Source: Lactobacillus sp. W8174 (lineage in GTDB: Bacteria > Bacillota > Bacilli > Lactobacillales > Lactobacillaceae). From it: a DNA stretch of 64,000 nt. Under the pieces are notes generated by a model, which was not told the origin of the DNA, ran no database searches, and saw only the letters and a program-made list of their open reading frames with translations. Positions 42,511-51,500 of this stretch are shown here, one piece after another. The stretch is from positions 220,840-284,839 of the forward strand of contig NZ_JACFRN010000003.1 of NCBI RefSeq assembly GCF_016100975.1, read 5' to 3'. Within the stretch, counting starts at the first letter, position 1. Each line of letters opens with the position of its first letter. The position numbers were made by a program, and so were the translations under genes.

Positions 42511-43789
42511 AACCACCATTACGTTTTACAATGGTTTAAATACTATTGGTGGACCAATGATTGAGGTGGCATACCACAAATCGCACATTTTGTTTGATTT
42601 GGGTGAAGTCTACCGACCTGAGCTTAATCTACCTGACGAAAAATATCAGACTTTAGTGCAAAATGAGCTGATTGGTAATGTACCGAACTTTTATGATCCT
42701 GAGCTAACTGGTCAAGCAATTGATCATGAACGTTGGGAATGTGCGGCAGCTTACATGTCTCATCTTCACCTTGATCACAGCAAAGCCATGAATTTCTTGG
42801 CCCCAGAAATACCTTTGTATGCAGGGCCAATAACAGCTAAGATGCTGCCTGCTTTAAATGAAAAAGGAGACTTCCTGCTGCCGGCTGCAGGTCATGAAGC
42901 GAACTATACACGCCCAATTATTGTAGCTGAGTATCAAAAGCCAATAAAAGTGGGCGATATAACGATGACGGTGTGGCCAAGTGACCACGATGCTTATGGT
43001 GCTACTGGTCTGATAGTTAAAACACCTGATTTGGCAATTGCCTATACTGGTGATATTCGTCTGCATGGTTATCATCCTGACTGGGTTAAAAAATTTTTAG
43101 CAGCAGCCAAAGACTGTGATGTTTTAATTACTGAAGCAACCGGATTTTCTTGGCCAGAAGAAAAGCATGAGGAAAATAGCGAAGAATTTACTGGTCCTAA
43201 AAATGAGGCTGAATTAACTGCCAAATTTGTACAGTTGCAAAATGACAATCCCAAACGGCAAATTACTTTCAATACTTATCCGACCAATGTAGAACGGTTA
43301 CTGCGCATTATTTCTGATTCACCGCGTAAAGTTGTTTTGCATGCCGCAAGAGCTCATCTGCTCAAGGAAAGTTTAGATAAGGACTTTCCTTATTATTACT
43401 TGCCAGGGGACCAAAAATTCGCTGATCTAAAGCCGGAACTAGCTGTTCATTACGATGACCTGCTAAATGATGATCACGAATTCCTCTGGCAAGCAGTTGC
43501 TGATTTCGACCACTTGCAAAAAGGTGGTTTGTATATTCACTCTAATGCAGAGCCATTAGGAGATTTTGACCCAGCATACCAGCCTTTTATGCAAAAGCTA
43601 GCTGAGCAAAATATTGCAGTTCAGGCGTTGCGTTGTTCTGGTCACGCTGACGAGCAAGAACTAAAACAAATTATTGCTTGGGTTCAACCACCAACACTGA
43701 TTCCCGTGCACACATTGCATCCGGAGCTGGTGGAAAACCCATATGGTAACAGGATTTTACCAAAACGTAACCAAACTATTGCGTTTTGA
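42494..43789 (+). CDS. Metallo-beta-lactamase / beta-CASP fold hydrolase in the ABC operon
   Basis: A 431-residue MBL-fold enzyme. Zinc ligands are seen in SHLHLDHSKAM (H90, H92, D94, H95), SDHDAYGATG, YTGDIRLHG and TEATGF. The C-terminal part carries CSGHADEQELKQIIAW and PTLIPVHTLHPE, like the beta-CASP end of RNase J relatives. It lacks the C-terminal domain of RNase J and is shorter. The start overlaps permease 2, so it is made together with the transporter. A role on the imported compound (for example a phosphodiester) is possible, and an RNA substrate is the family-based alternative. Confidence 0.75.
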   Translation: MTLKDRTTITFYNGLNTIGGPMIEVAYHKSHILFDLGEVYRPELNLPDEKYQTLVQNELIGNVPNFYDPELTGQAIDHERWECAAAYMSHLHLDHSKAMNFLAPEIPLYAGPITAKMLPALNEKGDFLLPAAGHEANYTRPIIVAEYQKPIKVGDITMTVWPSDHDAYGATGLIVKTPDLAIAYTGDIRLHGYHPDWVKKFLAAAKDCDVLITEATGFSWPEEKHEENSEEFTGPKNEAELTAKFVQLQNDNPKRQITFNTYPTNVERLLRIISDSPRKVVLHAARAHLLKESLDKDFPYYYLPGDQKFADLKPELAVHYDDLLNDDHEFLWQAVADFDHLQKGGLYIHSNAEPLGDFDPAYQPFMQKLAEQNIAVQALRCSGHADEQELKQIIAWVQPPTLIPVHTLHPELVENPYGNRILPKRNQTIAF

Positions 43790-43838
43790 TTAATCATAAA
43801 AATGTTGTTTAGTTTTTATATTTGGGAGGTTTAACCAA

Positions 43839-45149
43839 ATGAAGTTTAGTAAAAAGTTAGCCGCTGCTTTTGCTGTTGGCTTAACTCTTGTTGGTACTGC
43901 AGCTTGTTCAAATGGCGGAAGTAATTCTAATTCTTCCTCATCTTCAAGTTCAGAAAAAATTGCTAAAGTCAAAAAGACAACCAATATTGTCTTTTGGCAT
44001 GGTATGACGGGTGTGCAACAATCTACTTTAAAGAAGTTGACACAAGAATTTGAAAGTAAGAATCCTAAGATCAAGGTTAAGTTGGAGAACCAAGGTGCTT
44101 ATAATGACTTACAAGCAAAAATCAATTCTACTTTGCAATCGCCTAACAACCTGCCAACCATTACTCAGGCATATCCTGACTGGCTTTTTAATGCTGCCAA
44201 TAAAAACATGCTGGTGGATTTAAAGCCATACATAAATAGTAAAGATGTTGGTTGGGGCAGCAGTGAAGCTTCTAATATTAAGTCTGCCCTTCTTGATGGT
44301 GCTAAGATTAATGGTAAGCAATACGGTATTCCTTTTAACAAATCAATCGAAGTTTTGACTTATAACGCAGACTTGTTAAAGAAATATGGTATTAAAAAAG
44401 CTCCTGCAACAATGGATGAGCTGAAGAAAGATTCACAAATCATCTACAATAAGAGCAATCATAAAGTTGTAGGTGCCGGTTTTGACTCATTATCAAACTA
44501 CTACACATTAGGCATGAAGAACGAAGGCGTTGACTTCTCAAGTAAAATTGACTTTGCCGACGACACTTCAAAGAAAGTTATTAATTTTTATGCAGATGGA
44601 ATCAAAGATGGTTACTTCAGAGTAGCTGGTTCAGAACATTATCTGTCTGGTCCATTTGCTAACCAAAAGGTAGCAATGTACATCGGTACTTCTGCTGGTG
44701 AAGGCTTTGTTAAACAAGGTGTGGGCAACAAGTTCACTTATGATGTTGCACCTCGTCCAGGTAAATACACCATGTCACAAGGTACTGACATTTACATGTT
44801 CAAGCATGCTTCAGCTGACCAAAAATCTGCAGCATTTACCTATATCAAGTTCTTAACTTCAAAAGCTAGTCAACTTGAGTGGGCTAATGCCACTGGTTAT
44901 GTTCCAGTTAATCAAGCGGCTGCTGATTCAGCTGAGTACAAGGATACCAAGAAGCTTAAATTGCCAGCTAAACTTGAAGATGCAATGGCAAACCTTTACA
45001 GTGTGCCAATTATCAAGGATGCCGGTGCTGCCTATGGCAGTTTAAATCCAATTATGCAAAACATTTTAGCCGCCGCACAAAAGAAGCAAAATGTTAATGA
45101 TGCAATTAAATCAGGTAAAACAAAATTTGATGCTGCGTGGAAACAATAA
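43839..45149 (+). CDS. ABC sugar-binding lipoprotein, copy 1 (UgpB-like)
   Basis: A 436-residue extracellular binding protein. The signal peptide ends in LVGTAACS (lipobox Cys near 23), a Ser/Asn linker follows, and the mature fold starts NIVFWHGMTGVQQSTL, typical of UgpB-like glycerol-3-phosphate or phospho-sugar binders. It closes the operon begun by the ATPase at 39734. A paralogue of nearly equal length is at 48046. The Ugp assignment rests on the FWHGM motif and is moderate. Confidence 0.85.
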   Translation: MKFSKKLAAAFAVGLTLVGTAACSNGGSNSNSSSSSSSEKIAKVKKTTNIVFWHGMTGVQQSTLKKLTQEFESKNPKIKVKLENQGAYNDLQAKINSTLQSPNNLPTITQAYPDWLFNAANKNMLVDLKPYINSKDVGWGSSEASNIKSALLDGAKINGKQYGIPFNKSIEVLTYNADLLKKYGIKKAPATMDELKKDSQIIYNKSNHKVVGAGFDSLSNYYTLGMKNEGVDFSSKIDFADDTSKKVINFYADGIKDGYFRVAGSEHYLSGPFANQKVAMYIGTSAGEGFVKQGVGNKFTYDVAPRPGKYTMSQGTDIYMFKHASADQKSAAFTYIKFLTSKASQLEWANATGYVPVNQAAADSAEYKDTKKLKLPAKLEDAMANLYSVPIIKDAGAAYGSLNPIMQNILAAAQKKQNVNDAIKSGKTKFDAAWKQ

Positions 45150-45171
45150 AAACTAAATAGCAATTTTTATC

Positions 45172-45203
45172 ATAGAGCTTGTCTTAGTAGGCAAGCTCTT
45201 TTT
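45172..45203. terminator. Terminator between ABC operon and LysR-type gene
   Basis: AGAGCTTG and CAAGCTCT with a 10-base loop and TTTTT. It serves the plus-strand operon and lies at the 3' end of the convergent regulator gene. Confidence 0.75.
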
Positions 45204-45207
45204 GGTT

Positions 45208-46128
45208 TTACCATTGCGTTTTTGAGAAATTAATGGCTTGCACAATATATTTGTTTACTAATTGAATTTCTCTTTTTTTATCAGAATTTGCGGGATAAAG
45301 GATGCCATATGATAATTTTTGCTTAGATTTTAATGGCACGTAACGCAAGTCAACATCATTCTTGTCGTATAAAATGCTGGGTACAATTCCTAGCCCCATT
45401 TTTGCTCGCACATAAGCAATTATTACCGATGAGTCGATTTCTTCTTTATAATCAATATCAAAATTTTTGCTTTCTATAGTAAATTTGAGGCTTTCAATTC
45501 CAGGGAAATTGTCATTTCCATTCCATAAATAAATATTTCTACCAATTAAATCAGAAAAATCAATGTTATTTTTGGTAAATAAATTATCATCTTGAGGTAT
45601 GACAACGGAAAAACCTTTTTTCAATATTTCTAAATAACGTGTATCCCTTTTTTCTTTGATTATGTCTTTCTGCATAATCATAAGGTCAATTGTCCCATCA
45701 CTAATTAGTTTATTAAAGTTTTGTTCTTGTCCAGGATCTATGAAAACAGGTACTAATTCTATTTTGGTCATGGTATTAGTTAGTCTAAGAGCTAAGGGGA
45801 GCCACTTTCTTTCAAAAGGCAAATCTGTATATCCCATTTTTATTTTTATTCTGGGAATGTTTTTGTTTTTCCGTAAATTTTGAATAGTATCAGTAATTTC
45901 ATTAACAGATAAAGTCATTTGGTTGTAAAAAATTTTTCCTTTTCCTGTTAATGATATTTTATGATAGTTTCTTTCGAATAATTTAATTTGTATTTCTTTT
46001 TCTAAATTATTGATATTCTTAGAAACAGTTGATTGAGATAAATACATATTATTAGCAGTCTTAGTAAAATTAAGCGTCTTTGCTAAAGATAAAAAACATT
46101 TTATTTGCGTAGAATTCATAATATACAA
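45208..46128 (-). CDS. LysR-family regulator
   Basis: A LysR-type protein of 306 codons. The winged helix-turn-helix (NFTKTANNMYLSQSTVSKNINNLEKEIQIKLFER) sits at residues 19-53 and is followed by an effector-binding domain of the periplasmic-binding fold. The annotated ATG is preceded by few purines, and the third-codon region MNSTQIKCFLSLAKTLNF gives an in-frame ATG at 46119 that may be the true start. It is divergent from the flavoprotein gene, so it most likely activates that gene in response to its substrate. Confidence 0.87.
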   Translation of the reverse strand: MYIMNSTQIKCFLSLAKTLNFTKTANNMYLSQSTVSKNINNLEKEIQIKLFERNYHKISLTGKGKIFYNQMTLSVNEITDTIQNLRKNKNIPRIKIKMGYTDLPFERKWLPLALRLTNTMTKIELVPVFIDPGQEQNFNKLISDGTIDLMIMQKDIIKEKRDTRYLEILKKGFSVVIPQDDNLFTKNNIDFSDLIGRNIYLWNGNDNFPGIESLKFTIESKNFDIDYKEEIDSSVIIAYVRAKMGLGIVPSILYDKNDVDLRYVPLKSKQKLSYGILYPANSDKKREIQLVNKYIVQAINFSKTQW

Positions 46129-46226
46129 TTCCTATTTGTCATAGTGGTATTCGGCTTTTAGTTAATCATACTTCTATCAATACTGTAATATCAAATAAAG
46201 TTGGAAAGGAAAAATTGAGGTGATTA

Positions 46227-46307
46227 ATGACTGTTGCAATAAGTGTTATGCGGCTTTTTAGAAATAAATTAGAGAGGAAGATTTTGAATGAAAAAACTAG
46301 AATATGA
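46227..46307 (+). CDS. Possible 26-residue upstream peptide overlapping the flavoprotein start
   Basis: ATG 46227 with GAGGTGAT 5 bases upstream opens a basic peptide (MTVAISVMRLFRNKLERK and so on) ending at TGA 46305-46307, 20 bases inside the flavoprotein gene in another frame. It may couple translation of the flavoprotein or be a chance frame. Confidence 0.3.
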   Translation: MTVAISVMRLFRNKLERKILNEKTRI

Positions 46308-47790
46308 GGTTATTGTAGTTGGAGCAAGTAATGCAGGTGGAATGGCGGCGGCAGCTGCTGCTGAAAATGGTGCTGATGTTTTAGTAATTGACAAAATGGG
46401 AAGTGCAGGATATCTCTATAGAGAAACAATTGCTGCTATCCATAGTAAGGCACAAAAAAAGTCAGGCGTAGAAGTTGATCGCAATGAACTAGTTAATTTT
46501 ATTTCTACTTTTAATCAGGGGAATGTGGATCAAAATTTATTGAATACATGGGCTGACAACAGTTCAGAGATGGTTGATTGGTTAGATGATGAAATATTGC
46601 GCCCTAACGGAGCATATATTAAAGCAACTCCTGATGCTCATTATGAAACGGAGCGTAATCGAGCATTTCCAACTGGGAATGAAGTAACAGCTCCAGATGG
46701 CAAATATTGGCAAATGGGCTATGGCAAATGGGTCATAAAAAAGGCTGAAGAATATGGTGCCGAATTTTCATGGAAAACAAAATTAGAAAAACTTGTTGAA
46801 AAATCCGGACGAGTAACCGGTGTTATTGTTAAAGATATGGCTACAAGTAAAACGACCCTTGTAAAAGCAACTAAAGGTGTAATTTTATGTACAGGTGGTT
46901 ATGGCTCCAATAAAGCCTTAATGCAAAAATGGAATCCGGTAGGTTTGAAAACTAATGTTTATACTGACAGTCAAAGGGATGATGGTTCTGGCTTAGTAGC
47001 TGCTTTGGAAATTGGCGCAGCCAAAGATGAAGAACCTGCTTCAATTGTTTTCAATAGGGGAGTGGTTCCAGTAGGGACTAACGCTGAAGACTTTTACGAA
47101 GTTGATTTAACTCCTCCAGATGATCCAGGATACTTATGGCTTGGATCATACCCAATGCTTAAAGTTAATCTCAATGGCGAACGGTTTTTCAATGAAAGTG
47201 CTCCTTACCAATTTCAAATGACTGCTTCTTCTAAACAACCGGGTTATCTGAGTGCGATGATTTGGACAGAAGAATCAATGACCGATAGCAACTTGAAAAA
47301 GTACCATACTTTAGGTTGCTCTCGCTTGGGTTTTCCTGGTATTTACAATGGGGCAGAAGCTCGTGAAGAAGTTCAGGATCGCTTAAAAGAAGGATTAGTT
47401 CAGAAAGCGGACTCTGTTGCTGAATTGGCTGAAAAACTGAGTCTGCCGAAAGCGAATTTGGAAAAAACAGTTGCAAGATACAATGATCTAGTAGCTAAAG
47501 GTAAGGATACTGACTTTGGTAAAGAAAAAGATCGTCTTATTTCTGTTGATCATGCACCTTATTATGGTGCTATTATAGGTGGTCGTTTACTTGCTACGCT
47601 GGACGGATTGAAGATTAATAGTAAGATGCAGGTTATTAATAAGCAAGGTGACGTTATACCGGGATTGTATGCTGCCGGAAATTGCTCTGGCGGATTTTTC
47701 TGGGGAATATATCCCGATCATGTACCAGGATTGACGGCTAGTCATGCATTGACATTTGGTCGTTTAGCTGGAAAGTATATTTCTAAATAA
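46288..47790 (+). CDS. FAD-binding fumarate reductase-like flavoprotein
   Basis: A 500-residue soluble flavoprotein of the FrdA/3-ketosteroid-dehydrogenase superfamily. The N-terminal FAD fold VIVVGASNAGGMAAAAAAE, LCTGGYGSN near residue 205, and the C-terminal GLYAAGNCSGGFFWGIYPDH loop are clear. It lacks the cytochrome and FMN-binding domains of many secreted reductases. LysR control suggests a specific organic-acid or enoate acceptor, not central metabolism. AGAGAGGAAG precedes the ATG. A terminator follows. Confidence 0.82.
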   Translation: MKKLEYEVIVVGASNAGGMAAAAAAENGADVLVIDKMGSAGYLYRETIAAIHSKAQKKSGVEVDRNELVNFISTFNQGNVDQNLLNTWADNSSEMVDWLDDEILRPNGAYIKATPDAHYETERNRAFPTGNEVTAPDGKYWQMGYGKWVIKKAEEYGAEFSWKTKLEKLVEKSGRVTGVIVKDMATSKTTLVKATKGVILCTGGYGSNKALMQKWNPVGLKTNVYTDSQRDDGSGLVAALEIGAAKDEEPASIVFNRGVVPVGTNAEDFYEVDLTPPDDPGYLWLGSYPMLKVNLNGERFFNESAPYQFQMTASSKQPGYLSAMIWTEESMTDSNLKKYHTLGCSRLGFPGIYNGAEAREEVQDRLKEGLVQKADSVAELAEKLSLPKANLEKTVARYNDLVAKGKDTDFGKEKDRLISVDHAPYYGAIIGGRLLATLDGLKINSKMQVINKQGDVIPGLYAAGNCSGGFFWGIYPDHVPGLTASHALTFGRLAGKYISK

Positions 47791-47805
47791 CAAATTTTAC
47801 TACTA

Positions 47806-47834
47806 AGTCTGCCTTTTTAAGGCAGACTGTTTTT
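47806..47834 (+). terminator. Terminator after flavoprotein gene
   Basis: AGTCTGCCTT-TTT-AAGGCAGACT followed by GTTTTT. Confidence 0.85.
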
Positions 47835-47949
47835 ATATTTAAAATGGAACAAAATAAAGACTTTATGAAAAATGTTCGGAATAAAGCGAACTATAAAATC
47901 AAATAAAGTAAAATATACAAATAAAGCCGAATTTTTGTATCTAAATTTG

Positions 47950-47978
47950 TTGTAATCTTACATTATTTGCTATACAAT
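47950..47978 (+). promoter_or_regulatory. Promoter of the second sugar-binding protein gene
   Basis: TTGTAA (47950-47955), 17 bases, TACAAT (47973-47978). A small hairpin TGCTCAA ... TTGAGCA follows at 47991-48016 in the 5' leader. Confidence 0.65.
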
Positions 47979-48045
47979 AAATGAGTATTAATGCTCAAAC
48001 TATCACTATTGAGCACTTAAAAAATTTTGGAGGAAAAAAGATATC

Positions 48046-49347
48046 ATGAATTTCGGTAAAAAGCTGGCAGCTGTTGCGGCAGCCGGCTTGGCATTAATTG
48101 GAACTGCAGCTTGTTCAAAAAGTGGCAGTTCATCATCCTCAAGTTCTAAAATACCAAAAGTAACTCAAAAAACTACAGTTGTTTTTTGGCATGGGATGCA
48201 GGGCTCTCAGGAAAAAACACTGAAAAGTTTAGCTCAGGATTTTGAAAATAAAAACCCTAAAATAAAAATCAAGCTTGAACAACAAGGTGATTATGATAAC
48301 TTGCAATCAAAAATAACTTCGACTCTGCAATCACCTAAAAATTTACCAACAATCACTCAGGCTTACCCGGGTTGGCTTGAAAGTGCTGCTAAAAATAAGA
48401 TGTTGGTTGACCTTAAACCATACATTAATGATAAAAATGTAGGTTGGGGCAGTGCCTCAGCATCTGGTATTAAGGAAGACATGCTAAATGGTGCGCAAAT
48501 TAAGGGCACCCAATACGGTATTCCTTTTAACAAGTCAATTGAAGTTTTAATTTATAACCCAAAGATGTTTAAGGAATATGGCATTACCAAAGTTCCTGCA
48601 ACAATGGCCGAGGTTAAGAAGGCTGCACAGACTATTTATCAAAAGAGCAATCATCAAGTAGTTGGTGCCGGTTTTGATGATCTTGATAACTACTACGTTT
48701 TGGGTATGAAGAACCAGGGTGAAAATTTCTCCAGTAAAATTGACTTTACTGGTGCTAAATCCAGAAAGTTGCTCAATTACTTTATCGACGGGGAAAAAGC
48801 GGGTTACTTTAGAATGCCAGGTTCTGATAAATACTTGTACATTCCGTTTACTAACAAAAAATTGGCAATGTTTGTTACATCTTCATCAACTGAAACATGG
48901 ATCAAACAGGCAGCTAAGAAAGGCTTCAATTATGAAGTGGCAGCTCGGCCAAGCAAATATACAATGTCACAGGGAACCGACATTTATATGTTCAGCCATG
49001 CAAGTGCGATGCAGAAAGCTGCTGCTTTCAAATTTATGAAATATCTTTCTTCTAAAGATAGTCAAATTAAGTGGGCTAAAGAAACCGGCTATATTCCGGT
49101 TAGTGACAGTGCCACAAAGTCTGATGAATATAAGTCGAATAAAGACTTTAAACTGCCTGCCAAATTGGAAGACATTCTTAATGCCAACTCACTTTACAGT
49201 GTTCCTGTAATTAAGGACTCTAGTGCTACATTTAGTCAATTAACCCCAATTATGCAGTCAATATTATCTGCCGCACAAAAGAACCGTAATGTTGAAAAAG
49301 CCATTACAACAGGTAAAAATAAATTTGATGCAGCTTGGAAACAATAG
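48046..49347 (+). CDS. ABC sugar-binding lipoprotein, copy 2 (UgpB-like)
   Basis: A 433-residue lipoprotein closely related along its length to copy 1 (lipobox LIGTAACS, VVFWHGMQGSQEKTL, QGTDIYMFSHAS). It has its own promoter and terminator and no permease genes, so it probably feeds the permease at 40819-42510. GGAGG is 10 bases before ATG. The two copies are separated by an unrelated LysR/flavoprotein pair, which points to duplication followed by insertion, or the reverse order. Confidence 0.85.
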   Translation: MNFGKKLAAVAAAGLALIGTAACSKSGSSSSSSSKIPKVTQKTTVVFWHGMQGSQEKTLKSLAQDFENKNPKIKIKLEQQGDYDNLQSKITSTLQSPKNLPTITQAYPGWLESAAKNKMLVDLKPYINDKNVGWGSASASGIKEDMLNGAQIKGTQYGIPFNKSIEVLIYNPKMFKEYGITKVPATMAEVKKAAQTIYQKSNHQVVGAGFDDLDNYYVLGMKNQGENFSSKIDFTGAKSRKLLNYFIDGEKAGYFRMPGSDKYLYIPFTNKKLAMFVTSSSTETWIKQAAKKGFNYEVAARPSKYTMSQGTDIYMFSHASAMQKAAAFKFMKYLSSKDSQIKWAKETGYIPVSDSATKSDEYKSNKDFKLPAKLEDILNANSLYSVPVIKDSSATFSQLTPIMQSILSAAQKNRNVEKAITTGKNKFDAAWKQ

Positions 49348-49365
49348 AAAAGTGATAAAAAATTT

Positions 49366-49394
49366 AAAAAACAGGCTTGGGCCTGTTTTTTTAT
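49366..49394 (+). terminator. Terminator after second binding protein gene
   Basis: AAAAACAGGC-TTGG-GCCTGTTTTT with further T. Confidence 0.85.
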
Positions 49395-49483
49395 TTGTCG
49401 TTTTTCTCTTCAATGTTAAGATAATAATGGCATAACAAAGCTGGTGGCAGCACTAGCTAAATATAGTGGCCAGGGGTGAAAAC

Positions 49484-50401
49484 GTGATCAAAGAACAAAA
49501 GTTTCCGGTGGAAACTAATTATAAATGGTATGATATCAGCAATTTGAGTGAAGAAGATAGTAATAAACTGCAAATAGACTTTCATTTTACTCCTGACATG
49601 ATTACTTATATTTCAGACCGACATGAACGACCCCACTATGATTATGATACGCATACACATATCAACTTGCTAGTTTATGATGTGCCTATTTGGCCTACTA
49701 AAACTATCAAACATTTTACGGCTCACCCAGTAACTTTTTTAATATCGGGGGAAAACATTTTTACTTTTCATACTCAATCGACCAGTTATGTATTTGATGA
49801 GTTTAATGACACGGCTACAAGACGAGAACTATCCCTGGCGCAAGATGTTACTGAATTATTAATGAAGTTTTTACTGTATTCTTCACAGTATTTTCAACGA
49901 GCTGTTACTCAGCTTGATGCAGAACGCAATAGTTTAGACCAAAAGCTTTCCGGTGACATTAATAACAAGGACTTAGTTGAACTGTCAAATATTGAAAAAA
50001 GTCTGGTGTATTTGTCTAGCTCAATACAAACTAACCTAATGATGCTGCACAGTTTAAAAATGTCTCAGTTGAACTTCACAAAGCCTGGACGTGAACGACT
50101 GGATGATGTTTTAATTGAGTCAAATCAATCTGCAGAAATGGTGAAAATTTCGCAACAGGTAACTCAAACTTTATCTGCAACCTCTAATAACATGATGAAC
50201 AATAACCTGAATGATACGATGAAGTTCCTTACAGTCTGGTCTTTGGTTTTAACCATTCCCACAATTTTAACCGGCTTTTATGGTATGAACGTCAGCCTTC
50301 CGGTTGGCCACAGCTCGTCTGACTGGATTGCTATCATAGTGGTGACAGTCTTTTTAATGGTTTGGTTGATTGTTTTAATGAAACGACATCATTTCTTTTA
50401 A
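49484..50401 (+). CDS. CorA-family divalent cation transporter
   Basis: A 305-residue CorA-type channel. A cytoplasmic domain fills residues 1-235 and two C-terminal transmembrane helices enclose the selectivity signature YGMNVSLP. It probably imports magnesium, with cobalt or other divalents possible. GTG 49484 is the chosen start because AGGGGTGA lies just upstream. The GTG at 49466 has no site. It is followed 14 bases later by the beta-lactamase-fold gene, so the two may be cotranscribed. Confidence 0.88.
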   Translation: MIKEQKFPVETNYKWYDISNLSEEDSNKLQIDFHFTPDMITYISDRHERPHYDYDTHTHINLLVYDVPIWPTKTIKHFTAHPVTFLISGENIFTFHTQSTSYVFDEFNDTATRRELSLAQDVTELLMKFLLYSSQYFQRAVTQLDAERNSLDQKLSGDINNKDLVELSNIEKSLVYLSSSIQTNLMMLHSLKMSQLNFTKPGRERLDDVLIESNQSAEMVKISQQVTQTLSATSNNMMNNNLNDTMKFLTVWSLVLTIPTILTGFYGMNVSLPVGHSSSDWIAIIVVTVFLMVWLIVLMKRHHFF

Positions 50402-50415
50402 ACTGAGGCAAATAA

Positions 50416-51339
50416 ATGAAAAATAAAGTTTTGATAGGCTCATTAATCACAGCACTTATTGCTTTTATGCTATATTCTGTCAATCTTAAAAAAGTAGAGA
50501 ACAGCAGCCTGAAAATTGTGGGTCAAGGACAGGAACAAGTTGTCAAAAATAAAAAAGGAAAAAACTCTGCCCGTGAACCAAAAGTTGCGACCGTGGAATA
50601 TCCCAATCACATTAAAATTGCTTCTGGCAGTGAGCAAAAATGGGCGGAAAAAATTGTACAGGTGATGGGGAAGGATCAGAGCTATCAAGTTTGTGTTCAA
50701 GACCTGAATAACAATAAATATGCGCGTGTTTCTAATACCAGTCAACGACACGGAGTAAATACTAGTAGTCGTTTATTTCTACTTATTGCTTTAACTTACC
50801 AAGAACAACATGGGAAGTCTGTTTCCAGAAAAGCAATCAAGATCAAAAAAGCAGATCACGTTAAAGGTGAAAAGGTGCTTCAAAAAGGAATTGCGTATAA
50901 TGCAGCTTATTTGAAACAGCTGATGATGCAAGGTGACAAGACTGCGGCCAATGCTCTGCTGCGCACAGTTAAGCCCACTACCGTTAACTCTATTATTAAG
51001 AAAACTGGGGTCCATGATACTACAATTAAAGGTAAGTTTTCAGCCAAACCAGCAGCTTTAACCACAGCAAACGATTTGAACAAAATTATGGTGAGTCTCT
51101 ACCATGATCAAATTTTAAGCAGACAATATTCTAATCAAGTTTTAGGAGCACTAAGTTCTGTCAAGACCAAACCCAAAATTGTTCGTAATACTAAAGGCCT
51201 GATATATGGCATTGGTGATGCTAAAGCCAATGTTGCACTTATCCAGTCTAATGGTAATGCCTATTGCGTCAGCGTCTGGAGTAATAATGACCATGATTTT
51301 GTTAAACTAGGTAAGGCAGTCAACAGCTTTTTTAAATAA
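50416..51339 (+). CDS. Secreted/anchored class A beta-lactamase-fold protein without catalytic residues
   Basis: A 307-residue protein with an N-terminal signal anchor (residues 4-22) and a domain aligning with class A beta-lactamase-like hydrolases. The place of the SxxK nucleophile motif reads T116-S-S-R119, and the SDN loop reads G173-D-K in MMQGDKTAANALL, where the flanking TAAN is retained. Serine, lysine and asparagine are therefore all replaced, so hydrolysis is not expected. It may bind cell-wall peptides. It lies directly after corA and is closed by a terminator. Confidence 0.7.
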   Translation: MKNKVLIGSLITALIAFMLYSVNLKKVENSSLKIVGQGQEQVVKNKKGKNSAREPKVATVEYPNHIKIASGSEQKWAEKIVQVMGKDQSYQVCVQDLNNNKYARVSNTSQRHGVNTSSRLFLLIALTYQEQHGKSVSRKAIKIKKADHVKGEKVLQKGIAYNAAYLKQLMMQGDKTAANALLRTVKPTTVNSIIKKTGVHDTTIKGKFSAKPAALTTANDLNKIMVSLYHDQILSRQYSNQVLGALSSVKTKPKIVRNTKGLIYGIGDAKANVALIQSNGNAYCVSVWSNNDHDFVKLGKAVNSFFK

Positions 51340-51375
51340 CATTTTTGACGTATGCTTTAACAAATCTTAAATTTT

Positions 51376-51411
51376 AAGCCCTAATAAAAAGTCACTTTGA
51401 GGGCTTTTTTA
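51376..51411 (+). terminator. Terminator after beta-lactamase-fold gene
   Basis: AAGCCCT and AGGGCTT with a 17-base loop and a T-run. Confidence 0.75.
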
Positions 51412-51500
51412 TTAATTTAAAATAATTTACAGCATGTAGATTGTATTCTTCATATTGTAGTGCTATATTATTCAGTATGCTGTCAAAAGGAGGGGTGAAA

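Noticed and set aside
42624..43272. Minus-strand frames over the metallo-hydrolase gene
   Set aside because: They oppose a gene with intact zinc motifs and have no supporting signals.
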